Source of the DNA: Apostichopus japonicus
Taxonomy: Eukaryota; Echinodermata; Holothuroidea; Aspidochirotida; Stichopodidae
DNA length: 64,000 nucleotides
Direction of reading: 5' to 3'
Assembly: GCF_037975245.1 (NCBI RefSeq)
Contig: NC_092579.1
Location: 24,659,166 to 24,723,165, forward strand
A program made the translations under genes and the position numbers. Of the stretch, positions 44,532 to 55,886 are shown piece by piece; the first letter of the stretch is position 1; each line of letters starts with the position of its first letter. The notes below the pieces were generated by a model that was given only the letters and a program-made list of their open reading frames with translations, ran no database searches and had not been told where the DNA came from.

Positions 44532-45132
44532 CAAAATATGTCACCAAAAACAGAACTAGTATTGTTCGATACAGGTGACAAACGCCTACAGTGGAATTAC
44601 GATCTTCCTTACCGGTTTCGAACCTCTGGACATACAATCAGCGTCCATAGCCTAGTGGTTAGGGTGTCCGCGTACAGAGCGGGAGGCCCGTGGTTCGAAT
44701 CCCGGTGGAGGCTGAAAGTTTTTTCACTGTTCTTGATTTTCCAACTCATTACGATTTTCATTTATATATATTCATTTGCCTTTGTCGTTTACCTCCATTG
44801 CATTAACATAAAGTCTGTTCAAAGTATCTCTTTCGAGATCCGGCTTTAGGAATCACAAATGATTTTCGAGTTGGATAGCATCATGTTTGATCTCTAGAGT
44901 AGGGCAAAATATGTCACCAAAAACAGAACTAGTATTGTTCGATACAGGTGACAAACGCCTACAGTGGAATTACGATCTTCCTTACCGGTTTCGAACCTCT
45001 GGACATACAATCAGCGTCCATAGCCTAGTGGTTAGGGTGTCCGCGTACAGAGCGGGAGGCCCGTGGTTCGAATCCCGGTGGAGGCTGAAAGTTTTTTCAC
45101 TGTTCTTGATTTTCCAACTCATTACGATTTTC

Positions 45133-45191
<59 letters not shown>

Positions 45192-45369
45192 AATTTAATA
45201 ATATATAGGCCTATATATATAAAGAACAGTATATAATTATGCTCCGACTGGAAACGTGTATTTCATTTTCGGACTGAAAACGTGTCGGACTGAAAACTCG
45301 TTTTTTTCGGACTAAAAACGTGTAGTTTATTTTCGGACTGAAAACGTGTCGGGCTGACAACGTGTACCC
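44018..45369. mobile_element. Element with TTTTCAGTCCGAAAATG iterons at both ends
   Basis: The left end (44018-44135) has about five units of TTTTCAGTCCGAAAATGAAA plus TACACG, period about 27 bp. The right end (45240-45369) has the same words inverted (CGGACTGAAAACGTG). GTCGCGAC sits just outside both ends (44010-44017 and 45370-45377) and may be an 8-bp TSD; being palindromic, it could also be part of the TIR. No coding sequence; tandem SINEs are nested in the middle. Confidence 0.75.
44528..45188 (+). mobile_element. Two tandem tRNA-SINEs with AT microsatellites
   Basis: Unit 1 is 44528-44900 and unit 2 begins at 44901, exactly 373 bp later, with nearly identical sequence. Each has an A box TAGCCTAGTGGTT (44648, 45021) and a B box GGTTCGAATCC (44692, 45065). 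Unit 2 ends at about 45137, where the body runs into (TA)n. Another (TA)n lies just upstream (44495-44527). Open frames through the units (44400-44849, 44887-45198) repeat the same translated SINE and are not genes. Same family as 15291-15725. Confidence 0.88.
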
Positions 45370-45439
45370 GTCGCGACGAGCGAAACTTGAGATTGAACAC
45401 ACTCAGCTTCTATTAGAGCCTTTCTGGACAATATAACGA

Positions 45440-46475
45440 AGATGTCATAGAAGCATTATGTACGGTACAGCATCAGATGAGTTCGGCACCAACGTAGCAT
45501 CCAGAGCCACAGGAGTGATAAAGTGTGTCTCATCTGTCAGTTGCATTCTCGGATTGCTGGCTGCTCTACCAATCATCCAATGCCTCGAGAAATTCAACCG
45601 GGCCATGCAAAGCTCCAAAGTAACCATATCAGGTCTGATCGAATCCGCAGGAGTAGTGGCTAAGGAACTTCAGCGGCTTCGTTCTGAGGAATGTTTCAAG
45701 AGTATTTTCGACGACGCACCCGAGAATGCAGCGAAATGGCACCTGGACCCTCTATAAATACTCCAGGGGAGAATCCCTGCAAGGTACGCTGGTGATGGCG
45801 AGCAACTTGTGAAGTCCACTGAAGAGAAGTTCCGCAGTTAGTATTACAATGTACTCGACAGCGCTGCTACCAATCTAGGTCATTACTTCGCGTCTACGGG
45901 CATAGACACACACAACAAGTTGGCGTCAATGTTGCTGAATGGAGAATTCCACCCAAATCTCGTGAGTTGGTTCCCTGAGCTCTCCGACAATCTTAAGCTC
46001 AGTCTGCCTTTCTTTCGAGGCCAGTTCCAAAAGTCGTCGGTTGAAGGGTATAGACAAATATTCAAGTCGATGAATCCAGCGGTACGGGCTATGTTTGGTG
46101 AATTCGAAGCTCTCTTGCGGTTGCTCCTCGTCTCCACACCAGTTCGACGGAAGACGAGAGATCGTTAAGTGCTTTGAGGCGTTTGAGGACATGGCTACGG
46201 AGCACCATGACTCAAAAGAGGCTGAACCATGTGATGGTGTGCCATAATCACCGCGAACGTCTAGCGCAGTTGAAGCCTGAGGAGTTAGCAGAGAAGTTCG
46301 TTGTTTCCTCAGTTTACAGACGCCGCATCTTCGGGCGATTCCAGTTGAAAACTACTGCGCTCCGTCATTACCATAAGAGACAGCACTTCATAGCTAGAGC
46401 CAAAGCCTGTACATATTTGTTGTTTAGTTGTAGATGGTGTTTAAAAGACGGTGCCCGATATTAATAATGGCGTTT
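45440..46475 (+). pseudogene. hAT transposase C-terminal part (ZMYM1-like)
   Basis: One frame runs from about 45458 through 46140, with stops at 45755 (TAA) and about 45839 (TAG), then shifts by one near 46145. The encoded pieces YGTASDEFGTNVASRATGV, NLGHYFASTGIDTHNKLASM and FKSMNPAVRAMF, ending in SSTEDERSLSALRRLRTWL and RSTMTQKRLNHVMV, match the C-terminal half and dimerisation domain of hAT-derived proteins such as the ZMYM1-like/DUF4371 group. The ERSLSALRRLRTWLRSTM core is diagnostic. The N-terminal catalytic half is missing. Unrelated in detail to the 4-kb hAT transposase. Confidence 0.8.
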
Positions 46476-46626
46476 GATGAAATGCACCATTTTGTGGTAT
46501 GACTCCCAGGACAGCAAGTCAAGAAACTCACATGCAGTCGGGGCGGATAGTTTTCTTCGCCTATATGTCTGGGACATTTGGGGACATCGTTCCTATAGGC
46601 CTATATCTGAGGCCCTGAGGCAGGGG

Positions 46627-48080
46627 CGTCAAATCGATTTGAAACGTGGGGGGGGGGGGACGTAATCGATTCGAGTATTCCGGCCATAAGTACTATCTAA
46701 GCGGAGCGCCACCATCGGTTGGCGCGCAGCGTACCCAGAAAATTTCAGATTTCAATACCTGCCAGATTGCTGGAGATGGCACTTGCCAGGCTGGATAGCA
46801 GCCATTTATAGTTGCGTGATATCGGGTGAAAATTACAAATTCGTCACTTAGGAAATCTGCAATAAGGTTCATGCGACTTTCATTTTTGGTGGATTATGTC
46901 TTTTATTAGTGATTCCAATTGACATGAACATTAGAACCCAGTGCAAGTTGACAAATGATGCGGCGAACTGGAACCCCAGCCCCATTATGCCCATATATGT
47001 TTTAGGATAGAATACCCATCAATTGATCGAACCCATGACAACTAACAATCTGTGAATAAATTTTATCGTCAGACTTAGAATAGGTCCCATGTGAGTGGTG
47101 GCTAAAGTGATGAAGGCATCCAAATAAATCAGTGGTTGTTCGTTGGAGTCCTCACGCAAGTTACCTCGGTTGCTAGATGGATCTGCATCTGGTAATCGGG
47201 TGAATTCTGGTCGGAGCGTACTATGTAACCACCGTGTACCCAGCTAAGGCCTGATGATTGAGAGGGGGGGTGTAGTGGCTGAAAATCCAACTGGATGGGT
47301 TTAAGCCAGAAAATTCCGACTGCTGCTTTGTACCACCTTTTTTTTTCGATACATTTGTACCCACTGGCACTCATTTCACAAATTTATTAGCCCCCCCCCC
47401 CCCCACCTCAACCAAATATTTTTTTGAAATTTCGGGCAAAATGCTGATATATTTTCCGGCACCTACTGAAAGAAAGATAGTTTGCAATGTGTTTTTCAGT
47501 AGTTAAACTTATATTATTATTATTACCATTAATATTGTAACGACTTTCAAATAATTCTAACCAATATGGAAGGGTAATAAGACGGAAATGATTGTATGCT
47601 ATTTGCATGCAATGCAAAAACCGATGCATATCTATATGATATGCATTAAGATGTGAAACGCGCGCGTAGCGCGCGAAAAAAATTTGTTTATGTTTTTCGG
47701 GCCAGTCGTTACAACCCCCCCCCCCTCCCCCAAAGCAAATTGGCTCCTACGCCTATATGACGGTAGTTCTATTAGGCATTTTTTAATTGGAGTATTCAAT
47801 ATCATACGAAGTTTTGTACGGTGGAGTATAAGAATCGCGAGATACAATTTCTCAAAGTTGCAAGGAAAACGTGGTAAATATGACAGATTAAAGGTAAATT
47901 TTGACCGACATTTTTCAATTTTTAGGTTATGCACAATCACAGGAATAAATGAATAGGCGTAGATAAACTAGAGTGCGACAGTCGGAAATTCCGATTGTCG
48001 CACTCTAATTTTCCAACTATCGTCAGTTTGACCAAGTTTGGGGTGAGACACTCACACACCCCCCTCTAGCGACGTCCCTG
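46627..48080. mobile_element. Possible hAT-like element, weak boundaries
   Basis: The left CAGGGGCGTCAAATCG and right (reverse complement CAGGGACGTCGCTAGAGG) ends resemble hAT TIRs, each next to a G/C-run. Flanking 8-mers do not match. The left part carries the inverted GGCGCTCCGCTT...GCGCCAACCGATGG segment (46695-46750). The interval separates the two inverted hAT transposase fragments. Confidence 0.45.
47969..48007. repeat. 39-bp near-perfect palindrome
   Basis: TAGAGTGCGACAGTCGGAA, one central base, then its reverse complement with a single mismatch (G to A in one arm). No functional assignment. Confidence 0.8.
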
Positions 48081-48159
48081 CGTGTACCCAGTGTTCTCAC
48101 TGTGGAGTAAACTCCGCTATCACTCAACAACAAGGTAACATTGGATGCGCTGCCACGGA

Positions 48160-48480
48160 ATATGCTCCCTATTTCATTTCCACAATATTAGGGAACGGGC
48201 ACCATCTACAACTAAACAACCACTATGTACAAGCTTTGGCCCTAGCTATGAAGTGCTGTCTCTTATAATAATGACTGAGCGCACTAGTTTTCAATTGGAA
48301 TCGCCCGAAGATGCGGCGTCTGTATTCCGAGGAAACAACGCACTTAACTCCTCAGGCTTCAACTGGGCTAGACGTTCGCGGTGAATATTGCACACTATCA
48401 CATGGTTCAGCCTCTTTTGAGTCATGGTGCTCCGTAGCCATGTCTTCGAACGCCTCAAAGCACTAAAAGATCTGTGACGC
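48160..48480 (-). pseudogene. Inverted fragment of hAT transposase 3' end
   Basis: On the minus strand this matches 46160-46475 (LRRxxTWLRSTMTQKRLNHV coding segment, then shared 3' sequence through CTTCATAGCTAG...TTGTTTAGTTGTAG). A GTGCTTTGAGGCGTT start and a small deletion differ. Similarity stops at about 48480, so only the last third of the fragment was duplicated in inverted orientation. Confidence 0.85.
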
Positions 48481-48827
48481 TTCGCTTGTAAACAAGCTAT
48501 CTCAACGGAAGAGAAGCTTCGAACAATCTAATATTTGGTGTATATGAGCATCATTTTGAGTCGAAGAACCCTATTGTTTTGAGGGGAGGTCAAATGTCAT
48601 CTGGGGTCACCATGGGTCAAAATGTGAAAACCTTATAAACAGGATAACTCAAAAGGGAATATTGAACGAATCTCATATATAGTAGTTGTGACACGTTCAG
48701 TACACTAGATGCATATTGTTTTTCACTGATGTCAAAGGTCATTTGGAGTCACCAGACACCAAATTTTAGAAACCTTGTTTAATAAGCTACCTTATCTCCC
48801 ACCGACCAGCTTATCAGATAACATGTG
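48481..48827. other. Degenerate GTCAAAGGTCA repeats
   Basis: GAGGTCAAATGTCATCTGGGGTC (48588) and ATGTCAAAGGTCATTTGGAG (48728) are two units about 140 bp apart of the same degenerate family as at 12.4, 36.7 and 60 kb, here in the reverse orientation. No gene. Confidence 0.6.
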
Positions 48828-49680
48828 CGTCAGACACACGCACGCACACGTACGGAAGTGTAGAAGGGACATGGTGATGAAAGAGAAACAAACTCGTCAA
48901 AATGACAAAATTCAGGAAAAAGACGTTTTGCCGAGTTTAACAACTCGTCAAAATGACAAAATTATTAAATTTGCCGAAATACAACAAGTCGTCAAAATGA
49001 CAAAATTTTGAAAATTGAAGTTTTGCCGAGATACTACAAGTCGTCAAAAGGACAAAATTTTTAAAAATGGCGTTTTGCCCGAATATAACAAGTCGTCAAA
49101 ATGAAAAAAATCTGAAAATTGACGTTTTGTTGAGATACGACAACTCGTCAAAATTAGAAAATTATGAAAATTGACGTTTTGCCGAGATACAAATCGTCAA
49201 AACGACAACTTTCAGATTATTGTCATTTTGATGAGTTATTGTATCTCGGCAAAACGCCAGTTTTCAGAATTTTTTCATTTTGACGACTTGTTGTATCTCG
49301 GCAAAACGTCAGTTTTCAGAATTTTGTCAGTTTGACGACTTGTTGTATCTCGGCAAAACGTCAATTTTCAGAATTTTGTCAGTTTGACGACTTGTTGTAT
49401 CTCGGCAAAACGTTTAGATTCAGATTTTTATCATTTTGACGACTTGTTGTAACTCGGCAAAATGTCAATTTCCAGAATTTAGTCATTTTGACGACTTGTT
49501 GTATCTCAGCAAAACGTCAATTTTCAAAACTTTGTCATTTAACGACATGTTAACGACATGACGAGTTGTTAAACTCGTCAATACGTCATTTTTCTGAATT
49601 TGGTCATTTTGACGAGTTTGTTACGCTTTCATCACCATGTCCCTTCTACGCTTCCGTACACACGCATACACACACAAGAC
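48828..49680. repeat. Foldback element of opposed ~52-bp iterons
   Basis: The outer ends are inverted: TGTAGAAGGGACATGGTGAT at 48858 and its complement ending near 49650. Inside the left half about six units read (A)CTCGTCAAAATGACAAAATT...GACGTTTTGCCGAGATACAAC. Near 49200-49230 the orientation flips, and about seven units read the reverse complement (TTGTATCTCGGCAAAACGTC...TTTTGTCA). The whole 0.85 kb can fold back on itself. No coding sequence. Confidence 0.92.
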
Positions 49681-51099
49681 GTAAATGACCTAACGCAGTG
49701 CTTGTTTTGGCATATTTTCAGTTACCACGATCGTTTTGAATGCCTTTATGTGAAAGTGCATAAATCAAAGTAGAGATGGTGTGCAAATATATAGGATTGG
49801 AGGTGATATAAAGCAGTTAAGAAATTCTGTGTTTAAATTTGGATGTTTCTCCGTGCGAGCAGACGGTTCAGTATATGCTTAACTTGCTCCTCTTCTAGCT
49901 CAAAGTCTAAACTGTCATGATATAGAAATTTGTATGCATCATGACAGGCCAAGCCCTCAGATATCAACGTGGGGGTATGATATGTCAGTTGAACACTTCT
50001 AGCTATACTTTAGCGGACCTTAAACGTGACGAACTTAGTGTGTAAGATAATGGAACTGTTACTTCTGGTACCACACCTACAACAGCCATAAAATAGAAAG
50101 TTCCTGATTAAAACCCAAAGAGGGCTGCCAACCGTGACTGAAATAAACACCGTCGCTTTCTGACTTTACAGGGATGATAAAGGCCAGCCTTTTAACATTA
50201 GCAATTCAGTAAGATTTGTAAAGTTTTTCTGATCATAAAATTGTTAGTATACTACGGTGGCCTAATAGGAATATAGGAAAGGAAACAAGTCTGCTCAAAT
50301 CTGAAAATTTGGACTTTTGTATCTACATTTGTTCTTTTGTTTATGAACCTTTTAAAATCCAAATCTTGAAGGAAAAAAAGAGGCAACATTTTGAGATAAA
50401 AAGTCAACATTGTGAGATTTGGGGACACTGCTTTTCTTAATTCCTATGTCCCTATTTAGCCACCGTACAATGCTGACATATTGTGCACACAAAAGTAAAC
50501 TGCCGCATGCAACCAACACAGTAGTCTTCTGCTGTGCACATGTAAGTAAAGGTCTATAAGCTACAGCGTGATAGTCTGACGTCTATCTTGCCCTTGCGCG
50601 CATTCAAACAGTGATACAAGAGCGCTCACAAGAATATCAGCACAAAATCAGAAGCGCGCTCGGAAATATTTGTCTACAATATGTACGTACAGAATACCAC
50701 CCTGCGTGCGCATCCAACAGTAGGCTGAATGATGTCTTCACATCAAATTGATGTTTTGTTAACATTTATAACATTTCATTCAGTTATCCGCAGTGGAAAA
50801 ATAACATTGATTACAAACCACCCAAAAAAGTATTACTTTAATGAAATGATAACTACAGAGAACTTTGCTTGTAGCTAAGCGAACGTTCTAAAATATGTAT
50901 CAGATTACAAGGATAACTCAACCAAAATATTATAATAAGAAAGTAAAATATTTAAACACGCATTTGTCGTGATGGCATCGCAGATTAATAACTGTGACTT
51001 GCTCTCTGGAAGACTAGAGGGTTTAGCCAGTTAAAACAGATTACAAGACACAAGGTGTTATTGAAATGATGTTGTTTCCAACTAAGACGGTATAGAATA
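49681..51099. other. Anonymous spacer
   Basis: No gene or repeat recognised. Confidence 0.4.
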
Positions 51100-51104
51100 T
51101 TTAC

Positions 51105-51360
51105 ACTCTAAGAACAGTTGGGCAAAAATTGCTAAATATTGGGAGGTATTTTCCCTACCTGTTGGGGAAACATAGCACATGCTTACATTATTAGCAGTTT
51201 TTGCTTAATCGGGTTAACACATGTATTTCTCAAATAATTGGGCAAAGTTTTTCTTCAATTATTGGGTAGAAATAATGTTGCTCCTTTAGTTTAGCACTTT
51301 AATTTTGCCCAACAATAAGCAGATATGGCTAAACAATTTAGCACATTTCCTACAGTTAAG
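51105..51360. mobile_element. Possible small MITE
   Basis: CAGTTGGGCAAAAATTGCTAAA at the left and, inverted, TTTAGCACATTTCC...ACAG at the right suggest short imperfect TIRs, with more TTGGGCA words inside (51238, 51262). No TSD established. Confidence 0.3.
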
Positions 51361-51499
51361 GTGTTATGTACACAGAGAGTTTATATACTCATATAGAGAA
51401 AGAAAATAAAGACAACTGACAAAAGCAATGTTTTTTTACAAAACAGTGTATTGTCATTAAACCGCACTTAGTTTGCATACCGACAGAACGATAAAGAAA

Positions 51500-53260
51500 A
51501 GGTTTAAAAGATATTTTTACAAATCATATTTTCCTCTGAAAGTACTACCTTCAAATAAGTTTTAACCTTAAAGCAAGAAAAAAAATCATACTGTTTATGT
51601 ATTTGTCCATCAATATAAATGTCAAAAACACAAAGCTTAGTATACTTGAAATGGCAGATATCATGGTGCAAAAAGATCTCATTTTGTCTGTTTATCATAT
51701 ACTTCGATGAATTGCTAAGTTCCAGGGTAATTCTTAATCTGAATCCTAATAAGGACTGTATGTCTCACGTTATTCTTTACGTTGTCATTATGGGCATATC
51801 ATAAACGTGTTGCCTAATTGCCAAGATGCAATCTGAAAGTACTACTGTACCTTTTAATGACTTTTACCTTAAACCAAAATCGAAGGTAAACCTTAGGTTC
51901 TCGTCTTGTATAAACGCCCTGTTCCCACTACTGTGATACGTTACGTTACGAAACGATAAAACACAACATTTCTATCGTAAGGAAAGTTGAATAGTGTTAT
52001 TTCCATTTTGAGTGTTCACATTGCATGCAATAAAATACGACACATTTTATCTCAAAGTAGTTGTAAAACCTTGTTTTAGGATACTTTTACCGCAAAGTGA
52101 AATTTCATGTTTGGCAAATCAGACCCGTCTTTTCAGATCAGCTGATACGTTTGTCTTTAAAGAATATGGAATCCCAAAAAGTATGAAGGAGTGACGTGCT
52201 GTAGTACTATGTGATCTATTGTAGGGCACTTGTGCAGCAGGTAAAGTGTGTAAAGTCCATGCGGTAAAAATATTGTCTCGTGTTGTACCGTACCGTATGA
52301 CAGTAGCGTGAACAGGGCTGAAATGCCAGAAACATATTTCAACAAATTTTGCAGCTCCATTCACATGGAAATATTGTGTTTTCCTTCACTCATTACTACT
52401 CTCTAATCAAATAATTGGCAAAACTGTACAGATAAAGTAAGTAAACAGCTGTGCTTCTTATGAAACAGAAACACATGTATCAGATTCAATAGTTAGTTAA
52501 ACAAATGTTTTCAAACACATGGATGTTCTTCTAATCCAGTTCTACTAGAACTAGATAGTCCTTATGCTAAATTATAAAAGGGCCCTAATTTCCTCTAAAG
52601 GCTTTCACAGTATACATTTCACATTGTCATTATGCTTGTTTTGCGAATTTGGCAGGAAAGAAGCAACCTGCCTGGTTTAGTTTTCAATCTAGAACAATAT
52701 GTAACTTGAATCACAAATTTCCTACAGAAACATTACAACGATTCAATGATAAACACCATCAATCGACACTCAATTTATAATATATATGCTAATATTTTTT
52801 GGGTTAACACAATCTTTCTTTCCTAAATGGGATTTAGATAACTTCTTTCAATAATTTTTAAGTTAAACTTTCAACTGAATTTTCAAGTATCCTTTACATG
52901 AAAATAATGTCTTTCTTTACTAATATGTACTCTCCTAAGATGTATTGGTAAAACTGTAAAAACAATGTAGTTAAATATTAAAGGCTTTTCTTCTTAAGAA
53001 GCTGAAACACCAGTATCAAACAGAAACAACTCAAACTAGTTCAACCAAGCTTTTCAAACACATGGAAATTCAACAAGTAACAAGTTCCAAGACCATTGTT
53101 ATGCTGTATTATGGTATAAGGCCCGGAAGGCTTTCACGGTGTTAATTTCGTTTACACTGTCATTGTGCATTTCATATACAACATTTTGAATAAATTGCCA
53201 AGAAGCGGCAAAGCAATCGGCCTGGTACTCTATATCCAAAAATATAATGCAACTTGAAGT
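51500..53260. repeat. Diverged tandem duplication, ~560-bp unit
   Basis: Blocks 52370-52680 and 52910-53225 match in order: TTGGCAAAACTGTA/TTGGTAAAACTGTA, ATCAGATTC..., TTTTCAAACACATGGA, GGCTTTCACAGT/GGCTTTCACGGT, ACTGTCATT, GCCTGGT. A more diverged third unit may lie at 51700-52000. No protein or TIR is recognised; the repeat is old. Confidence 0.65.
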
Positions 53261-53706
53261 AAATATCTATTGCCTTTAACAGAGATGATGCTGCTGGGCA
53301 CTTCCTTTCAAAAATGACGAAAACTGCCTGGTTTTAGACTTCTCGTCCCACAGGACCAGAATAAATGGTTGTGACCTCTCATCTTCATTGATTCCGCTGC
53401 AAATCTGTTTCAACATTGGTGACGTTCTAGCATTCAATACAATACAAATATGTTTTGACACAATATGAATGCAACCCTTTTTCTACCTACTCGTACATAA
53501 ATACACTAATCACTATTTAAAGCAGCCCCTTAGTTGTTCAAATTGATTAGCTGTTCCCTGCTGTTAGCTGTTAACATGCAATTGCTTTTAAAGCGAGTTT
53601 CTGTTTATCATTCACATAAACATAAGAGAATGATGCTAAACATTCACCTTGCTCTACTCTTTTCACTCTTAGAAGATCAAGCACTGTGCGATTCCATGTA
53701 TAATAT

Positions 53707-54213
53707 CAGGTGCGTATCCAGGGGGGCGTTGGGGGCGCGCGCCCCCCGGGGAAGGAAAAAAGGAGAGAAAAAAAGAGGGGAAAAAGGGAAAAGGAGGGGG
53801 AAAAAAGAAAAGGAGGAGAGGAAGGAAGGGAAAAGAAGGAGGGGGTGTGCGCCTCACCCTACCCCTTACACCGACAACTCCATTTTTGACGTTTCCATTT
53901 TTCCAATATCATATAGGCAAGCATCGGTCACTACATTGCATGGCATCGTGTACCTTATGCTAATGTAAACAACCAAATGTCTTATGTAGATGGAGAAAAA
54001 GCATACAGATCCATTTATGTCAAAACTCATAGTATTTTACAGTAGTAATGTCGGCCAAACTTAGAACTTTATTTTAATTACCAGGGAGATCATTTTTAAG
54101 CTATTCATTGCTATTTATTTTTCTTTCAGTAGGTGCCCGAAAAAAATGGGGAAAAATTTGGTTGCGGGGGGGGGGGGGGCTGCAGCCCCCGCCTCCTACG
54201 GGACCCACGCCTG
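53707..54213. mobile_element. Possible hAT-like element with G/C-run ends
   Basis: The left CAGGTGCGTATCCAGGGGGG and right (reverse complement CAGGCGTGGGTCCCGTAGGAGG) ends are similar, each leading into G-runs. Flanks do not give a matching TSD. The interior begins with a purine tract (GGAAGGGAAAAGAAGGAGG and similar, 53750-53850) that makes a Lys/Glu/Arg-rich open frame of no significance. Confidence 0.45.
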
Positions 54214-54719
54214 TGTGTGTAGTGTTCGGTTTCGATATACCTGATATCGGAAATATCTGCTATTTTGCATTTCCGAAACCAAGTTTTATAATAGCCATTA
54301 TAAGAGGTTGCAATATTTCTACACCAATAAATTAACTGTGTCTGAGTTTTCGACAATTTCCTCACCAACATTCTTCATCATACTTTTCTCTAATCGTGCA
54401 ATTTTGACCTGTCTGTTAGGGGTTCAAGGAGGTTTTTCTATATTGGTTGTCCATGGACTGAATTTTGTGCAACATTATGAGTATGTTTTCAAGTGATTTT
54501 ATTCACGAGAAATGTGAATTTTCAAATTCTCAACAAATAATGGGCTTAAAACCTTGAAAAGAGGGGCTTTCGGATATTGTGGGCCGTGACGTAGAATCAC
54601 CTACAAAAACAATGATCCATAGGACATGCAATGAGGTCGAACATGATGTGCGACTGGTGACAATCTTCAAAAAGGTTATGGATGGAAAAGAACTATTGGG
54701 AAATACTTAGTTCACAGGC

Positions 54720-54850
54720 AAAAGTGTACATCTGGTTGGTCATCTTTAAGCCCGAGAAGTGCCATTTCCGGTGATCTGGGGGGTATCAAATCCACAAATT
54801 TTCTTGTACGCTTCGCGCCAACCGATGGTGGCGCTCCGCTTGGATAGTAA
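54720..54850 (+). repeat. Dispersed segment shared with 42.9-kb MITE
   Basis: AAGTGCCATTTCCGG...ATCTGGGG and TTTTCTTGTACGCTTCGCGC...GATGGTGGCGCTCCGCTTGG follow the same order as 42985-43083. The TIRs of the 42.9-kb element are absent here, so this is a fragment or a different element containing the same module. Confidence 0.75.
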
Positions 54851-55279
54851 TTCGCGCCCCAGGGTGCGAATTTTTTTTTCCCAAACAGGTTTGCAATTAC
54901 GGAGTTTTCAGCCAATCAGATTGCTCGTGACGTCAGCATCAATAATGCCCATCGCTTGGAAGTTCGAAGGCATACACTGAGTTACACACTGACACTTAAT
55001 AAAGTCTTGTTACGCGATTTCCCTGCAAACGCCCTAACTTTACCTTTAATGCTTGGATAACATGTTGACCTTACTTATGATACATACGCTACATTCTATC
55101 GGGTTCGTGTTTACGTCATCCAAGATTCGTCAGCCGTTCTATTGAAATCAGAATTCGTTTCGTGGAATGGGTAGGCCTACACCAAAATCAACTTCACGAC
55201 GCGAGTACAGTCTTGAATGAATATACGCAAAACAGTATAGTGTACAGTATGATATATTTCCGTCACTGCACTGTTTAGC

Positions 55280-55858
55280 ATGGTGGGCTCAAAATTGACG
55301 CACTTAAGGATTTGATCAACGATGTCTATCAGGAAAAATCCAAATCACTCAACTGTATGTGTTTTTCATATGTGTAGTTCCTCAGAAATGTTATGATCTC
55401 AAAATATTTAAGGTTCTGTGCTTAAGCACCGTACACTTCAGCAGAATTTGACCACAAAATGTCTGCCGTGTCAAGTTCTTTCATACCCCTAAATGACACA
55501 TTCGTCGATAAGCTAGCTGTAGTGTAGGCCTTAGTATACATCCATTGACTTTAGATGCTGTTTGCCATGCTCTGAGCCTCTAAGCTCAGACAGGTCAGGT
55601 CCCAGAGAGTAGTGTTATCATATTGAGGTAATGTTGGTTATTTTTAGGGTGTAAGATTTCCAAATGCCAAAAAAAAACGTGCAAAACTAGGGGGAGGGTT
55701 TTAAAAGCTTAAAAAGTGCCACAATTTGGTCAGCAGATAGCTGAAATGGATTCAAACTCATGAAATATCAAAAAGTTTAAGTGGCCTGCTGTATCGTTGC
55801 TAGTAATAATTGAAGGTGCGTCAATTACGGGGGTACGTCAATTATGAAGCCTTTACTA
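55280..55858. mobile_element. TIR element family T1, copy 2 (uninterrupted)
   Basis: It runs from ATGGTGGGCTCAAAATTGAC to TACGTCAATTATGAAGCC. The homology with 39116-39345, 40394-40578 and 41923-42110 is continuous here, giving the pre-insertion state of the 39-42 kb nest. Shared words include GACCACAAAATGTCTGCC, GGTCCCAGAGAGTAGTG and AATTGAAGGTGCGTCAATTA. No coding sequence. Confidence 0.85.
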
Positions 55859-55886
55859 TACACAGTTTTAATACATATAGGCCTAC

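Noticed and set aside
44640-44715. Possible functional tRNA gene (good A and B boxes)
   Set aside because: The acceptor and anticodon stems do not pair well, and the sequence recurs as a SINE head at 45.0 and 15.4 kb.
44400-45198. Two nearly identical open frames of 149 and 103 residues
   Set aside because: Both are translations of tandem tRNA-SINE units plus an AT microsatellite, ending in Ile-Tyr repeats.
53734-53868. Lys/Glu/Arg-rich frame near 53.8 kb
   Set aside because: Purine-rich simple sequence inside a probable TIR element; no start context or domain.
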